Both the position numbers and the translations under genes were made by a program. A stretch of DNA of 64,000 nucleotides. Source: Pseudomonas sp. B21-015 (lineage in GTDB: Bacteria > Pseudomonadota > Gammaproteobacteria > Pseudomonadales > Pseudomonadaceae). Below the pieces are notes generated by a model. It searched no databases, was not told where the DNA came from, and saw nothing but the letters and a program-made list of their open reading frames with translations. The stretch spans positions 4,588,001-4,652,000 of the forward strand of contig NZ_CP087196.1 in NCBI RefSeq assembly GCF_024749285.1, in the 5' to 3' direction. Shown here one piece after another: positions 24,593 to 34,530 of the stretch. Each line of letters begins with the position of its first letter. Within the stretch, counting starts at the first letter, position 1.

Positions 24593-25110
24593 AACGCAGT
24601 TCCTTTCAAAGTCAGGGGCAGGCCGGCGACGGTCAGGACGACACGTTGGCAGCGCTCGGCCAAGGCTTGATGCAGCCAACCGGCTTCATCGACATAGCGG
24701 CGAGTCAATTCGCCCAGCGGCACGACACCCATTCCGGTCTCGTTGCTGACAAAAATGATTTCACCCGGCAACGACGCCAGGCAGTCCAGCAGGGCTTCGC
24801 GCTCGGCGGCGAGGCGCTCGGCGTCGTCGAGCATCAGCAGATTGGTCAGCCACAGCGTCAGGCAATCCACCAGCAAGCAACGATCGGCACTGGCGCTTTC
24901 GCACAACACGCGGGCCAGTTCCAGCGGTTCCTCGATCAACGCCCATTCGGCCGGACGACGGGCGCGGTGATGGGCAACTCGTTCGTTCATTTCACCGTCC
25001 AGGGGTTGGCTGGTGGCGATGTAGGTGACGTGTAGCTGACTGTCTGTCGCCAGTTTTTCAGCCAGGCGACTTTTGCCGGATCGGGCGCCGCCGAGGATCA
25101 GTTGCAGCAT
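24589..25110 (-). CDS. cobU: Adenosylcobinamide kinase / guanylyltransferase
   Basis: A 173-residue bifunctional enzyme (CobP in Pseudomonas naming) that phosphorylates adenosylcobinamide and adds GMP. The P-loop GGARSGKS is at residues 7-14; the histidines in [11 protein letters not shown] near 45 include the guanylylated one, and [12 protein letters not shown] near 120 is a family motif. A REP pair lies between this gene and cobQ upstream. Confidence 0.95.
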   Translation of the reverse strand: MLQLILGGARSGKSRLAEKLATDSQLHVTYIATSQPLDGEMNERVAHHRARRPAEWALIEEPLELARVLCESASADRCLLVDCLTLWLTNLLMLDDAERLAAEREALLDCLASLPGEIIFVSNETGMGVVPLGELTRRYVDEAGWLHQALAERCQRVVLTVAGLPLTLKGTAL

Positions 25111-25149
25111 GGTTCAGTCCTTCAAATGTGCGGTGAGGCGACGGGCGTC

Positions 25150-25239
25150 ATCGCGGGCAAGCCCGCTCCCACAAGGATCGAGGCTGTGCACAGATTTTGG
25201 TCCACCCAGGGAACCTGTGGGAGCGGGCTTGCCCGCGAT
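25150..25239. repeat. REP pair inside the cob operon, between cobQ and cobU
   Basis: TCGCGGGCAAGCCCGCTCCC and its inverted copy fill the only sizeable gap of the operon (25111-25257). The hairpin would lie between the two cistrons in the mRNA and could protect the upstream part or lower downstream expression. Confidence 0.92.
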
Positions 25240-25257
25240 GGGGCCTGTGCAGCCACC

Positions 25258-26709
25258 TCAAATCCCACAGAGTTCACGCAGCAATGAAGTATCCAGATGC
25301 TTCTCCACCAGATCCGCCAGTCGCTCGATATCGCGCTCGCGCAGCCCGTGGTAATCGACTTCCTGCACATCCTGCAAACCGGCCCAGCGCAACAACGCAC
25401 TGCACGCCGCCGGGGATTCGAACAGGCCATGCAGATACGTGCCGAAAATCTGTCCATCGACACTTTGCGCGCCGTCGCAGCGACCATCGTCCAGCCGCAC
25501 GGCGGCGTTTTCCAGCGCCGGTCCCGTGGTCACGCCGGCATGAATTTCATAGCCGCTGACCTGCGCATCTTCCAGTGCCAGGCGCCCACGCACATTGCGC
25601 AACTGCTTCTCTTCTTCAAGTTGCGTTTCGAACGACAGCCAGCCCAAACCGGCACTGGAACCCGGTGCGCCTTCGAGGCCCAGCGGGTCATGCACCTGCT
25701 CGCCGAGCATTTGCAGACCGCCGCAGATCCCCAGCACCTTTCCGCCATAGCGCAAGTGCCGCGAGATAGCCGTGTCCCAGCCGTTGGCCCGCAGATACGC
25801 GAGGTCGCTGCGCACGCTTTTCGAACCGGGAAGAATCATCAGGTCGGCCGGCGGAATCGTCTGGCCGGGGCCGATGAATTGCAGGTCCACTTGCGGATGC
25901 AGGCGCAGTGGATCGAAATCGGTGTGGTTGCTGATGCGCGGCAGTACCGGTACCACCACTTTGAGCACTTGATCGGCCTTGTCGTTCTGACGCTGATCGA
26001 GGCCGTCCTCGGCTTCAAGATGCAGGTCCATCACATAAGGCAACACGCCGATCACCGGTTTGCCGGTGCGTGCTTCCAGCCAGTCCAGCCCCGGTTGCAG
26101 CAAAGCGATGTCGCCGCGAAAACGGTTGATGATGAAGCCTTTGACCCGCGCCTGTTCGCTGGGCGACAGCAGCTCCAGCGTCCCGACCAAATGCGCGAAA
26201 ACCCCGCCGCGATTGATGTCGGCGATCAGCACCACCGGGCAATCCACCGCCTCGGCAAACCCCATGTTGGCGATGTCGCCGGCGCGCAGGTTGATCTCTG
26301 CCGGCGAACCCGCCCCTTCGACCATCACCAGCGGATACGCCGCGCTCAAACGCTCATGAGAGGCCAGCACCGCTTGCATCGCGATGGCTTTGTAGTCGTG
26401 ATAGGCGACGGCATTCATCGTAGTGACCGCGCGACCATGAATGATCACCTGGGCACCGGTATCGCTGTTGGGTTTGAGCAGCACCGGGTTCATGTCGGTG
26501 TGCGGTTCGAGGTTGGCGGCCTGGGCCTGCACCGCTTGAGCACGGCCGATCTCGCCACCGTCGGCGGTCACGGCGCTGTTGAGGGCCATGTTCTGCGGTT
26601 TGAACGGCACGACACTCACGCCCTGACGCGTGACCCAGCGACACAGCGCCGTCACCAGTGTGCTTTTACCGGCGTCGGATGTGGTGCCTTGCACCATCAA
26701 CGTTGTCAT
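25258..26709 (-). CDS. cobQ: Cobyric acid synthase
   Basis: A 483-residue glutamine-dependent amidase that amidates four side chains of adenosylcobyrinic acid a,c-diamide. The N-terminal dethiobiotin-synthetase-like domain opens [17 protein letters not shown] with its P-loop, and the C-terminal glutaminase domain has the nucleophile cysteine in [12 protein letters not shown] and the histidine in [11 protein letters not shown] 26709 overlaps the stop of the upstream gene as ATGA. Confidence 0.96.
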   Translation of the reverse strand: MTTLMVQGTTSDAGKSTLVTALCRWVTRQGVSVVPFKPQNMALNSAVTADGGEIGRAQAVQAQAANLEPHTDMNPVLLKPNSDTGAQVIIHGRAVTTMNAVAYHDYKAIAMQAVLASHERLSAAYPLVMVEGAGSPAEINLRAGDIANMGFAEAVDCPVVLIADINRGGVFAHLVGTLELLSPSEQARVKGFIINRFRGDIALLQPGLDWLEARTGKPVIGVLPYVMDLHLEAEDGLDQRQNDKADQVLKVVVPVLPRISNHTDFDPLRLHPQVDLQFIGPGQTIPPADLMILPGSKSVRSDLAYLRANGWDTAISRHLRYGGKVLGICGGLQMLGEQVHDPLGLEGAPGSSAGLGWLSFETQLEEEKQLRNVRGRLALEDAQVSGYEIHAGVTTGPALENAAVRLDDGRCDGAQSVDGQIFGTYLHGLFESPAACSALLRWAGLQDVQEVDYHGLRERDIERLADLVEKHLDTSLLRELCGI

Positions 26710-27698
26710 GGGTTTTCCTTGGCATAGGTTTGCAGGGCTTGTTCGAGGCGCGACCAATCCGCTTCATCCGCCGGCAAGCCAAACCGCAGGCTGCTGTTGT
26801 GGGTGAACAATCGCAGCAGAATGCCGCGTCGGGCCATGAACTCATGCAGTGCTTCGGCGCGCTCGGTGATCAGCCATTGGAACAACGCGCAGCCGCCCTG
26901 AGGTTTGAAACCATACTGTTCAAGCAACAGTGCCAGACGCTCGCCAGCCTCGTCAGTACGAATGCGCTGTCGGGTGTGCCCGTGCGTATCCGTCAGGCAC
27001 GCCTGGCCCAGCACTCGGGTCGGCCCACTGACGGCCCATGGCCCCACTTGCTCGGCCAGCAGCTTGAGCAACTTGCGCTCAGCCAGCACAAACCCCAGCC
27101 GCACACCGGCCAGGCCGAAAAACTTGCCGAAGGAGCGCAGCACGATCAAGCCGATCTGGTTGGCAAACGGCGCCAGGCTCAAATGCGGTGTGTTGTCCAT
27201 GAACGCTTCGTCAACCACCAGCCAGCCACCGCGTCGGGCCAGCCGCGAATGCCAATCCAGCAGGCGAGCCGGGGTCAGGCTCAGCCCCGTGGGATTGTTC
27301 GGATTGACCACCACCAGCACATCAAGGCTGTCGAGAAAGAAATCGACTTCCGACTCCAGCACTTCACGCACGATGTAACCGTTGCGGCGCCAGGCTTCGG
27401 CGTGTTCGGCGTAACACGGTGACAGCACGCCGACCTTGCCGGCCCGGCGCAAACGCGGCAGCAACTGGATAGCCATTTGCGAACCCGCCACTGGCAACAC
27501 CTGAGCCGCACCGTAATAGTCACAGGCGGCCTGCTCCAGACCATCATCGGTTTCCGGCAACCGCGCCCAGGCCCGCAACGGGATGTCCGGAACCGGGAAT
27601 GGCCAGGGCGCCAGGCCACTGGACAGGTCGAGCCAATCGGCTTCGGCGATACCGTATTCACGCGCAGCCTTGCGCAACCGGCCACCGTGCTCAAGCAT
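26706..27698 (-). CDS. cobD: Threonine-phosphate decarboxylase
   Basis: A 330-residue PLP enzyme of aminotransferase fold I (CobC in Pseudomonas naming) that makes aminopropanol phosphate for the nucleotide loop. VVNPNNPTG near residue 135, DEAFMD near 163 and the PLP lysine in [17 protein letters not shown] near 190 are visible. Its ATG overlaps the cbiB stop by eight bases. It opens directly with [16 protein letters not shown], typical of the family. Confidence 0.94.
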   Translation of the reverse strand: MLEHGGRLRKAAREYGIAEADWLDLSSGLAPWPFPVPDIPLRAWARLPETDDGLEQAACDYYGAAQVLPVAGSQMAIQLLPRLRRAGKVGVLSPCYAEHAEAWRRNGYIVREVLESEVDFFLDSLDVLVVVNPNNPTGLSLTPARLLDWHSRLARRGGWLVVDEAFMDNTPHLSLAPFANQIGLIVLRSFGKFFGLAGVRLGFVLAERKLLKLLAEQVGPWAVSGPTRVLGQACLTDTHGHTRQRIRTDEAGERLALLLEQYGFKPQGGCALFQWLITERAEALHEFMARRGILLRLFTHNSSLRFGLPADEADWSRLEQALQTYAKENP

Positions 27699-28599
27699 AG
27701 AATTCAGCCCCCACGCAGAGAATCAGCAGCCATAACCATACCCCGCGCTGGACCAATTGCCAGCCACGGTCGATGGAATCGGCATCCGCCGGCACGCCTT
27801 CGCCCAATTGCGGACGTTGATGCAGTTCACCGTGATAAATCGCCGCCCCGCCCAACTCGACACCCAGCGCACCGGCACCGGCCGCCATCACCGGCCCGGC
27901 ATTCGGACTGTCCCAAGTCGGGCCTTGTGTACGCCAGCACTTCAGCGCCAGCCGGGTTTTGCCCAGCAGCGCGTAGGTCAACGCCACCAGGCGTGCGGGA
28001 ATGTAGTTCAGGACATCGTCGATCTTTGCCGCGGCCCAGCCGAAACGCTCGAAGCGTTCGTTGCGATAACCCCACATCGCATCCAGGGTATTGCTCAGAC
28101 GATAGAGCACCACGCCGGGCGCACCCGCCACGGCAAACCAGAACAGTGCGGCGAACACCGCATCGCTGCCGTTCTCCAGCACCGATTCGGTGGCGGCGCG
28201 GGCGACTTCGGTTTTGTCCAGCTCGCTGGTCTGGCGGCTGACCAGATAACCGACGCGTGTGCGCGCCTCAACCAAATCATCGCTGCGCAGGGCCTTGGCC
28301 ACCGGCTCGACATGCTCGCCGAGGCTGCGCATGCCCAGAGCACAATAGAGCGCGAGAATCTCGACGATCCAGCCAACGTAAGGCGCCCAGGACAGCGCGG
28401 TGACCAGCAAGGTCAGCGGCACGACCGCCATCACCCAGGCCGTCACACCATGACTGCGCCAGCCGCGGCCAGCGGAGTTGAAACGTTGTTCGATGCGATC
28501 GGCAAAACGACCGAACGCCACCAGCGGATGCCAGCGTTTAGGTTCACCCAGCAGCGCATCCAGCGCGACCGCGGCGACACTCAACAACGCCACACTCAT
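27691..28599 (-). CDS. cbiB: Adenosylcobinamide-phosphate synthase
   Basis: A 302-residue inner-membrane enzyme (CobD in Pseudomonas naming) that links aminopropanol (phosphate) to adenosylcobyric acid. [18 protein letters not shown] near residue 14 and [20 protein letters not shown] near 145 are diagnostic, and several membrane helices are evident. ATG 28599 is set by an ATGA overlap with bluB; an earlier in-frame ATG at 28614 is less likely. Confidence 0.95.
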   Translation of the reverse strand: MSVALLSVAAVALDALLGEPKRWHPLVAFGRFADRIEQRFNSAGRGWRSHGVTAWVMAVVPLTLLVTALSWAPYVGWIVEILALYCALGMRSLGEHVEPVAKALRSDDLVEARTRVGYLVSRQTSELDKTEVARAATESVLENGSDAVFAALFWFAVAGAPGVVLYRLSNTLDAMWGYRNERFERFGWAAAKIDDVLNYIPARLVALTYALLGKTRLALKCWRTQGPTWDSPNAGPVMAAGAGALGVELGGAAIYHGELHQRPQLGEGVPADADSIDRGWQLVQRGVWLWLLILCVGAEFYA

Positions 28600-29246
28600 T
28601 GACTCACTCCCCAATAATTTTCATACAGCAACTCGTTGAGCTGACGCGCCTGCGCCCAGCCTTCGAGTACCAGCATCGGCGCCGGATAGAATTCCTTGAC
28701 CGGCCCCAGACAAAGAACGGCCAAAGGCTTGGCCCCGGTCGGTAAACCCAGCAAATCCGCCAGGGCTTGCGGCTCGAACAGCGACACCCAGCCCATGCCC
28801 AGGCCTTCGGCGCGGGACGCCAGCCAAAGGTTCTGGATGGCGCAGGACAGCGAGGCCATGTCCATTTCCGGCAATGTCCGACGACCGAAAATGTGGCGCT
28901 CGCGATCGTCCATCAGCGCGGCGACCAGCACCTCGGCGCAGTCATTGATGCCTTCGACCTTGAGCTTCATGAATTCGTCGGAGCGCTCGCCGAGGGCTTC
29001 GGCGGTGCGGATGCGTTCGTCTTCCACCAGGTGCTGGATCTTGCCGCGCAGTGCCCGGTCGCTGATGCGGATGAAACGCCAGGGCTGCATCAGGCCGACG
29101 CTCGGTGCCTGGTGTGCGGCTTCGAGCAGACGACGAAGTAACTCAGGCTCGACGGTGCCGCCGCTGAAGTGGCGCATGTCGCGGCGTTCAGCGATTGCCC
29201 GATAGACCGCTTCGCGTTCGGCTTCGGAGAATGCGTTGTCAGTCAT
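28596..29246 (-). CDS. bluB: 5,6-dimethylbenzimidazole synthase
   Basis: A 216-residue flavin enzyme of the nitroreductase fold that splits FMNH2 with oxygen to give dimethylbenzimidazole, so this strain makes its lower ligand aerobically. [10 protein letters not shown] near residue 22, [15 protein letters not shown] near 45 and [12 protein letters not shown] near 160 match BluB. Its ATG overlaps the cobB stop as ATGA, immediately beyond a REP pair that lies in the end of cobB. Confidence 0.95.
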   Translation of the reverse strand: MTDNAFSEAEREAVYRAIAERRDMRHFSGGTVEPELLRRLLEAAHQAPSVGLMQPWRFIRISDRALRGKIQHLVEDERIRTAEALGERSDEFMKLKVEGINDCAEVLVAALMDDRERHIFGRRTLPEMDMASLSCAIQNLWLASRAEGLGMGWVSLFEPQALADLLGLPTGAKPLAVLCLGPVKEFYPAPMLVLEGWAQARQLNELLYENYWGVSQ

Positions 29247-30643
29247 GGCCTCTTCGCGAGCAGGCTCGCTCCCACATTAGAAACGGTGTTGTCTGACGAA
29301 ACGCGGTCCACTGTGGGAGCGAGCCTGCTCGCGAAGGCGTCCTGGCGGTCAGGCACAAACAACGCGGCAATCGCCGATGGATTGGACGGAAAATAAAAGT
29401 GCACATAAGAGGCCGTCATCCGCCCCTCACGATAAACCGCCTCCGCCCCTCGCCCGCCATTGGGGCTCAAACCTCGAGCAATCGGCTCAAGTTCGGTGCT
29501 GGTCAGCGAGTGGTGATAGGTGTGCCCACGCAGCAAACCTTCCGGCAGTTCCACCGCCTGCAAAGCCAACGCGGCAAGACGCTTCTGCATCACCGCGTCA
29601 CCGGTCAGCAAGCCGACCAGTTCAGCGCGAGTGCCCTCGACATCGGTCAACGAATCCAACAGATACAACATGCCGCCACACTCGGCCAGCAACGGCTTGC
29701 CCGCCGCGTGGTGAGCGCGGATGGCGGTCAGCATCGATGTGTTTTGCGACAACGCCACATGGTGCAATTCGGGGTAGCCGCCCGGCAGATAAAGACTGTC
29801 TGCCTCCGGCAAGCCGGTGTCGCGGATAGGCGAGAAGAACGACAATTCGGCGCCCATGGCCCGTAGCAGATCCAGGCTCGCGCCATAGGTAAACGCGAAG
29901 GCTTCGTCCCGGGCCACGGCAATCCGCACACCGGCCAGCAACGGTTCGGCGGCGATCATTTCAGGCGCAGCGAACTCTACGGCCGGCGGCAACGCCACAT
30001 CGCAACTGCTGGCCAGTGAGGCGGCCGCCGCATCAAGGCGCAGGTCGAGGTCATTCAGTTCGCTGGCCTGAACCAGGCCGAGATGCCGGCTCGGCAATTC
30101 GATCCCGGTCTCCCGGGACAACGCGCCGTACCAGCGCAAGCCTTCCGTCAGGCTACCTTCAAGCAATTGCGCGTGACGCAAGGTGCCGACCCGGTTGGCC
30201 AACACACCGGCAAACGGCAAATCCGGCTGATAGCGCGCAAGCCCCAGGGCCAGTGCGCCAAAGGTCTGCGCCATCGCGGTGCCGTCGATCACGCCGAGCA
30301 CCGGCACACCGAAGTGCCGCGCCAGGTCAGCGCTGGACGGCGTACCGTCGAACAGCCCCATGACGCCTTCGATGAGGATCAGGTCCGCCTCACCGGCAGC
30401 CTCCCACAACAGGCGGCGACTTTCCTGCTCGCCGACCATCCACATGTCCAGTTGATACACCGGCGCACCGCTGGCACGCTCGAGAATCATCGGGTCGAGA
30501 AAGTCCGGGCCGCATTTGAACACACGGACCTTGCGCCCCTGATTGCGGTGCAACCGGGCCAGCGCGGCGGTGACGGTGGTCTTGCCCTGACCGGAGGCCG
30601 GCGCGGCAATCAGCACCGCCGGGCAATGACGTGGCTGTCTCAC
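29243..30643 (-). CDS. cobB: Cobyrinate a,c-diamide synthase with REP-encoded C-terminal tail
   Basis: A 466-residue glutamine-dependent amidase for the a and c side chains of (hydrogeno)cobyrinate. Features are the P-loop APASGQGKTTVTAAL near residue 13, GLFDGTPSSADLA near 113, and the glutaminase domain with its cysteine in AECGGMLYLLD and histidines in GHTYHHS. The last 32 residues (435-466, starting DAFASRLAPTV and ending LLAKRP) are translated from a REP pair and look unrelated to the family; without them the length is 434, about normal. It starts at GTG 30643, overlapping the cobO stop (GTGA). Enzyme confident; effect of the tail unknown. Confidence 0.94.
   Translation of the reverse strand: MRQPRHCPAVLIAAPASGQGKTTVTAALARLHRNQGRKVRVFKCGPDFLDPMILERASGAPVYQLDMWMVGEQESRRLLWEAAGEADLILIEGVMGLFDGTPSSADLARHFGVPVLGVIDGTAMAQTFGALALGLARYQPDLPFAGVLANRVGTLRHAQLLEGSLTEGLRWYGALSRETGIELPSRHLGLVQASELNDLDLRLDAAAASLASSCDVALPPAVEFAAPEMIAAEPLLAGVRIAVARDEAFAFTYGASLDLLRAMGAELSFFSPIRDTGLPEADSLYLPGGYPELHHVALSQNTSMLTAIRAHHAAGKPLLAECGGMLYLLDSLTDVEGTRAELVGLLTGDAVMQKRLAALALQAVELPEGLLRGHTYHHSLTSTELEPIARGLSPNGGRGAEAVYREGRMTASYVHFYFPSNPSAIAALFVPDRQDAFASRLAPTVDRVSSDNTVSNVGASLLAKRP
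29254..29334. repeat. REP pair inside the cobB coding sequence
   Basis: TCGCGAGCAGGCTCGCTCCC and its inverted copy 37 bases later lie within the last 100 bases of cobB, in frame without stops. All other REP pairs in the window are intergenic. Confidence 0.93.
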
Positions 30644-31251
30644 AACTCGACGCCTTTTTGCGCTTTGATTCCGGCCTGGAACGCGTGCTTGATCACACCC
30701 ATTTCGGTGACGGTATCGGCCAGCTCGATCATCTCCGGTTTGGCGCCACGACCGGTGACCACCACGTGTTGCATCGGCGGACGGGCCTGCAAGTCGCTGA
30801 GCACCTGATCGAGATCGAGATAACCGTGCTTGAGGGCAATGTTCAGTTCATCGAGCACCACCAGACCAATGGACGGATCGCGCAGCAGTTCCTGAGACAC
30901 AGCCCAGGCGGCTTCGGCGGCGGCGATGTCGCGCTGGCGGTCCTGGGTTTCCCAGGTGAAGCCCTCGCCCATCACATGAAAACGCACTTGCTCCGGGAAA
31001 CGCCGGAAGAACAGTTCTTCGCCGGTGCTGTTGCGGCCCTTGATGAACTGCACCACGCCACACTGCATACCGTGGCCCATGGATCGGGCGAGCATGCCGA
31101 ACGCCGAGCTGCTCTTGCCTTTGCCGTTGCCGGTCAACACCAGCAGCAGGCCGCATTCATTCGGGGAGTTGGCGATGCGTTCGTCGATCACGGCTTTTTT
31201 GCGCTGCATGCGCGCCAGGTGGCGTTCGTCACGATCGGGGGTATCAGTCAT
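30640..31251 (-). CDS. cobO: Corrinoid adenosyltransferase
   Basis: A 203-residue ATP:cob(I)alamin adenosyltransferase of the CobA/CobO type, adding the upper 5'-deoxyadenosyl ligand to corrinoids. The P-loop GNGKGKS is at residues 41-47, with GRNSTGEELFF and LDELNIALKHGYL further on. It is the first gene of the cob operon. ATG 31251 (MTDTPDRDER) has GGAG nine bases upstream; the open frame running further upstream lies in the cobalamin riboswitch and is not coding. Confidence 0.96.
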   Translation of the reverse strand: MTDTPDRDERHLARMQRKKAVIDERIANSPNECGLLLVLTGNGKGKSSSAFGMLARSMGHGMQCGVVQFIKGRNSTGEELFFRRFPEQVRFHVMGEGFTWETQDRQRDIAAAEAAWAVSQELLRDPSIGLVVLDELNIALKHGYLDLDQVLSDLQARPPMQHVVVTGRGAKPEMIELADTVTEMGVIKHAFQAGIKAQKGVEL

Positions 31252-31334
31252 GGGGGAGCTCTCCGTTGAGGCTGGATAACGGCGGGCAGGCACAAGAATA
31301 GACGGCAAGAAGCCTGGCATCGCCCACCGTGATG

Positions 31335-31550
31335 CCGTTGGATGGATCAGGCCGGTCTCCGGGCTCATGAGCGGCACTTGGCCCAACTGCGCGCCTTCCC
31401 ATGTCGAGACTCGACACAGTGGCTCCAGGCGCAGCCTTCACTCATTTACCGTTGCGGGGGCAGCGTCGGGATCATGACTCTTCGTTGCTTGAAGATAGTC
31501 ACTCACCGACTTCCCTGTTTCACTCTGTCGACCAAGGCCACAGAGCACCT
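31335..31550 (-). ncRNA. Cobalamin riboswitch of the cob operon
   Basis: On the minus strand the leader contains GCTGCCCCCGCAACGGTAAA (31464-31445 region) and the B12 box AGCCCGGAGACCGGCC (31366-31350), the two most conserved parts of the cobalamin riboswitch, plus GGGAAGTCGGTGAG near the 5' end. A GGCATC/GATGCC hairpin (31316-31336) just downstream may be part of the expression platform. It would lower expression of cobO and the genes behind it when adenosylcobalamin is plentiful. Ends are approximate. Confidence 0.95.
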
Positions 31551-31721
31551 GAAACAAGCCGCGAAGGTTAGAGGGTTGGGGGTGGAGCGTCAATTAAAGC
31601 CGGACCGCCTGCCAGCGAATAACTGCCGTCGATCAATTAACTGACGCCAATCTTGTGCCACACCGCCAGCAGTGATATCAAAGAGCCACAACCTCACAAC
31701 ACAATAACAAAGGTGAGCCAC

Positions 31722-32306
31722 ATGCAAGGCATGATCATCAGCAATCCGAAGCTGGAATTCCTGCGCCCGGTGCTGGAACGCTGGTTTGACTGTATCGACC
31801 GCTACAATGCCGTGCGCGGCGATAACGATACGCCTTACTGGTACGACGAAAACGCCAACCTCGGCCTGCTCTCTGCCGCGGCCTGGATGGCGGAAATGAT
31901 CACGCTGCAGCAAACGCAGACCCGCAAACAAACCGAAGAAGGCGAACGCAACGCCCGCGCCGATCTGTTCATCGCCACCAGCGAAGAACGCGCGTACCTC
32001 CAGGTGACCCAGCGTTGGCCGCGAGTCAATAGCCTGAACCTGACCCAGGCACTGGCGGACATCACCAGCGACGCAAAGCGAATCAGCTATGCCAGCGACC
32101 TGAAGCTCGGCTGTCTGTTTGTCGCGCCACAAAAAGCCCAGCACAGCGCCACCCCGGAAGAGCTCCAGGACATGCTCGACGATCTGCAAAAGGAACACAC
32201 CTGCGCCGCGGCCTGGTATTTCCCCTACGCCTATCGCAAGTTGCGCAATGAAGCCGGCAACTACCACCCGGGCATCGCCGTGCTGTTCAAGGAAGCCCGC
32301 GGCTGA
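31722..32306 (+). CDS. Uncharacterised 194-residue protein
   Basis: A soluble protein without signal peptide, starting MQGMIISNPKLEFLRPVLER. The sequence is acidic and helical, with a W-rich centre (FDCIDRYNAVRGDNDTPYWYDENA) and a C-terminal segment AAAWYFPYAYRKLRNEAGNY. AAGGTGAG four bases before ATG 31722 sets the start. It is divergent from the cob riboswitch and 69 bases upstream of the sorbosone-dehydrogenase-like gene. I do not recognise a family; small proteins of this sort are widespread in pseudomonads. Confidence 0.75.
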   Translation: MQGMIISNPKLEFLRPVLERWFDCIDRYNAVRGDNDTPYWYDENANLGLLSAAAWMAEMITLQQTQTRKQTEEGERNARADLFIATSEERAYLQVTQRWPRVNSLNLTQALADITSDAKRISYASDLKLGCLFVAPQKAQHSATPEELQDMLDDLQKEHTCAAAWYFPYAYRKLRNEAGNYHPGIAVLFKEARG

Positions 32307-32374
32307 CCGGTTGAACCATCGGGTGCCTACGCTTCTCTATGATTACGTCAATGCATTCATAGGGAAGATCAGTA

Positions 32375-33688
32375 ATGCGCAAACCCCAGCTCGTTTTCAT
32401 CATCGCGCTCGCCGGAGGGCTCGCCGCCTGTGGTGAAACCTCCAGCCTGCAAGTCTCGGACGGCACCGGACCGTCGCCCAAGCTGCCAGAACCGAACAAA
32501 ACCCTGATCCCGACGGTGAACATCGCCCCGGCGATCGGCTGGCCTCAAGGTGCAAAACCTGTCGCCGCGGCGGGGACTCAGGTGGCGGCGTTTGCCGAAG
32601 GCCTCGATCATCCGCGCTGGCTTTACGTGTTGCCCAATGGCGACGTGCTGGTGGCCGAAACCAATGCGCCACCTAAACCTGACGACGGCAAAGGCATTCG
32701 CGGCTGGGTCATGGGCAAAGTCATGGGGCGCGCAGGTGCCGGCGTCCCCAGCCCGAACCGCATCACCCTGCTGCGGGACAAGGACCACGACGGCGTCGCC
32801 GAAACCCGCACGGTGTTCCTGGAAAACCTCAACTCGCCCTTCGGCATGACCCTGGTCGGCAATGACCTGTACGTTGCCGACACCGACCGCCTGCTGCGTT
32901 TCCACTATGAAAACGGCGAAACGGCGATCAAGTTGCCGCCGATCAAGGTGGTCGATCTGCCGGGCGGCACGCTGAATCACCACTGGACCAAAAACGTCAT
33001 CGCCAGCAAGGACGGCAGCAAGTTGTACGTCACCGTAGGCTCGAACAGCAACGTCGGCGAAAACGGCATGGATCAGGAAGAAGGCCGCGCGGCGATCTGG
33101 GAAGTGGACCGCGCCACCGGCAACCATCGGATCTTCGCCTCAGGGATTCGCAACCCAAACGGTCTGGCCTGGGAGCCACAGAGCGGCGCACTGTGGACCG
33201 CGGTCAACGAGCGTGACGAAATCGGCAGCGACCTGGTGCCGGACTACATCACTTCAGTGAAGGATGGCGGGTTCTACGGCTGGCCTTACAGCTATTACGG
33301 GCAGCATGTCGATGTTCGCGTCGAGCCGCAAAACCCTGCTCTGGTCGCCAAGGCCATTGCGCCAGATTACGCGGTGGGGCCCCATACCGCGTCGCTGGGC
33401 CTGACGTTCGCCGAAGGCAGCAAACTGCCGGCGCCGTTCACCCAAGGTGCCTTCATCGGCCAGCACGGCTCGTGGAACCGCAAGCCACACAGCGGCTACA
33501 AAGTGATTTTCGTGCCGTTCAGCGCCGGCAAACCGACCGGGAAGCCAGTGGATGTGCTCACCGGTTTCCTCAACGACGAGGAAAAAGCCATGGGCCGGCC
33601 GGTGGGCGTGGTAATCGATCAGCAGGGCGGCCTGCTGGTGGCGGATGATGCGGGGAACAAGGTGTGGCGCGTTTCGGCGGCTCAATAA
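32375..33688 (+). CDS. PQQ-type sorbosone dehydrogenase-family lipoprotein
   Basis: A 437-residue lipoprotein with signal peptide and lipobox LAAC (C20), followed by a six-bladed propeller like the soluble PQQ glucose/sorbosone dehydrogenases. [27 protein letters not shown] blade openings, [39 protein letters not shown] and [12 protein letters not shown] are family marks, including the histidine and arginine expected at the active site. It would oxidise an aldose or similar substrate in the periplasm; substrate and PQQ binding were not tested. AGGGAAG precedes the ATG. Confidence 0.85.
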   Translation: MRKPQLVFIIALAGGLAACGETSSLQVSDGTGPSPKLPEPNKTLIPTVNIAPAIGWPQGAKPVAAAGTQVAAFAEGLDHPRWLYVLPNGDVLVAETNAPPKPDDGKGIRGWVMGKVMGRAGAGVPSPNRITLLRDKDHDGVAETRTVFLENLNSPFGMTLVGNDLYVADTDRLLRFHYENGETAIKLPPIKVVDLPGGTLNHHWTKNVIASKDGSKLYVTVGSNSNVGENGMDQEEGRAAIWEVDRATGNHRIFASGIRNPNGLAWEPQSGALWTAVNERDEIGSDLVPDYITSVKDGGFYGWPYSYYGQHVDVRVEPQNPALVAKAIAPDYAVGPHTASLGLTFAEGSKLPAPFTQGAFIGQHGSWNRKPHSGYKVIFVPFSAGKPTGKPVDVLTGFLNDEEKAMGRPVGVVIDQQGGLLVADDAGNKVWRVSAAQ

Positions 33689-33705
33689 CTGCGACACACA
33701 TCACT

Positions 33706-33793
33706 GTGGGAGCGAGCCTGCTCGCGATGGGGTCAGCACATTCAAAGACGATGTGGCCTGACGCACCGCTATCGCGAGCAGGCTCGCTCCCAC
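33706..33793. repeat. REP pair (inverted), GAGCCTGCTCGC subtype
   Basis: GTGGGAGCGAGCCTGCTCGCG and its inverted copy sit between the convergent sorbosone-dehydrogenase-like and methyltransferase genes and may serve as the only hairpin separating them. Confidence 0.92.
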
Positions 33794-33799
33794 AAGGGA

Positions 33800-34462
33800 T
33801 CAGCGTTTACGACAGAGCGTGAGGCCATCCCCCAGCGGCAACAACGACAGATCCACACGCGAGTCATCCTTCAAGGCGCGATTGAGCGCCTGGATGGCTC
33901 GGGTGTCTTCGCTCTCGGGATTCGCCTCAAGCACCCGCCCGCTCCATAGCGTGTTGTCGAACACTGCCAGACCACCGACCCGCAGCAAACGCAGCGCATG
34001 CTCCAGGTAAGTCGGATAATTGGCCTTGTCGGCATCAATGAAAATCAGATCGTAGTGCTCGCCTTGCCCTTGCCGCTCAAGCTGCGCGAGGGTTTCCAGC
34101 GCAGGAGCCAGACGCAGATCAATGCGCCCGGCGAGACCTGCTTCCTGCCAGTAACGACGAGCAGTGGCATTGTAATCGCCTGGCATATCGCAACAGATCA
34201 GCGAACCGTCATCCGGCAATGCAGCGGCCATGCACAAGGCGCTGTAACCGGTGAAGGTACCGACTTCCAGCAAACGCCTGGCGCCGATGAGTTTGACCAG
34301 CAACGCGAGGAACTGCCCCTGCTCCGGCGCCACCTGCCAGCGAGCCATGGGCAGCGCCTGGGTTTCGTCGCGCAGGCGCTTGAGCAGCGGCGTTTCTCGC
34401 AGGGAAACGTCGAGCAGGTAGTGGTACAGGGAATCGTCGAGATTGAGCGTGCGAGCGGTCAT
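33800..34462 (-). CDS. SAM-dependent O-methyltransferase (COMT family)
   Basis: A 220-residue class I methyltransferase. LEVGTFTGYSALCMAAALP near residue 60 is the SAM-binding motif I, YDLIFIDADKANY near 135 holds the metal-binding aspartate, and GGLAVFDNTLWSGRV near 163 completes the catechol-type metal site. Relatives methylate catechols or caffeoyl-CoA-like phenolics with Mg2+. GGAGG lies five bases before ATG 34462; an earlier in-frame start at 34501 lacks such a site. It stands alone. Confidence 0.9.
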   Translation of the reverse strand: MTARTLNLDDSLYHYLLDVSLRETPLLKRLRDETQALPMARWQVAPEQGQFLALLVKLIGARRLLEVGTFTGYSALCMAAALPDDGSLICCDMPGDYNATARRYWQEAGLAGRIDLRLAPALETLAQLERQGQGEHYDLIFIDADKANYPTYLEHALRLLRVGGLAVFDNTLWSGRVLEANPESEDTRAIQALNRALKDDSRVDLSLLPLGDGLTLCRKR

Positions 34463-34530
34463 GACAACCTCCGTTAAGCCATTCTCAATGAGCTTCCCCA
34501 TCGCGCCGGGAATTCATTGAGAACGCCCCC

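Noticed and set aside
31252..31386. N-terminal extension of CobO
   Set aside because: The extension lies within the cobalamin riboswitch, and the family start is MTDTPDRDER at 31251.
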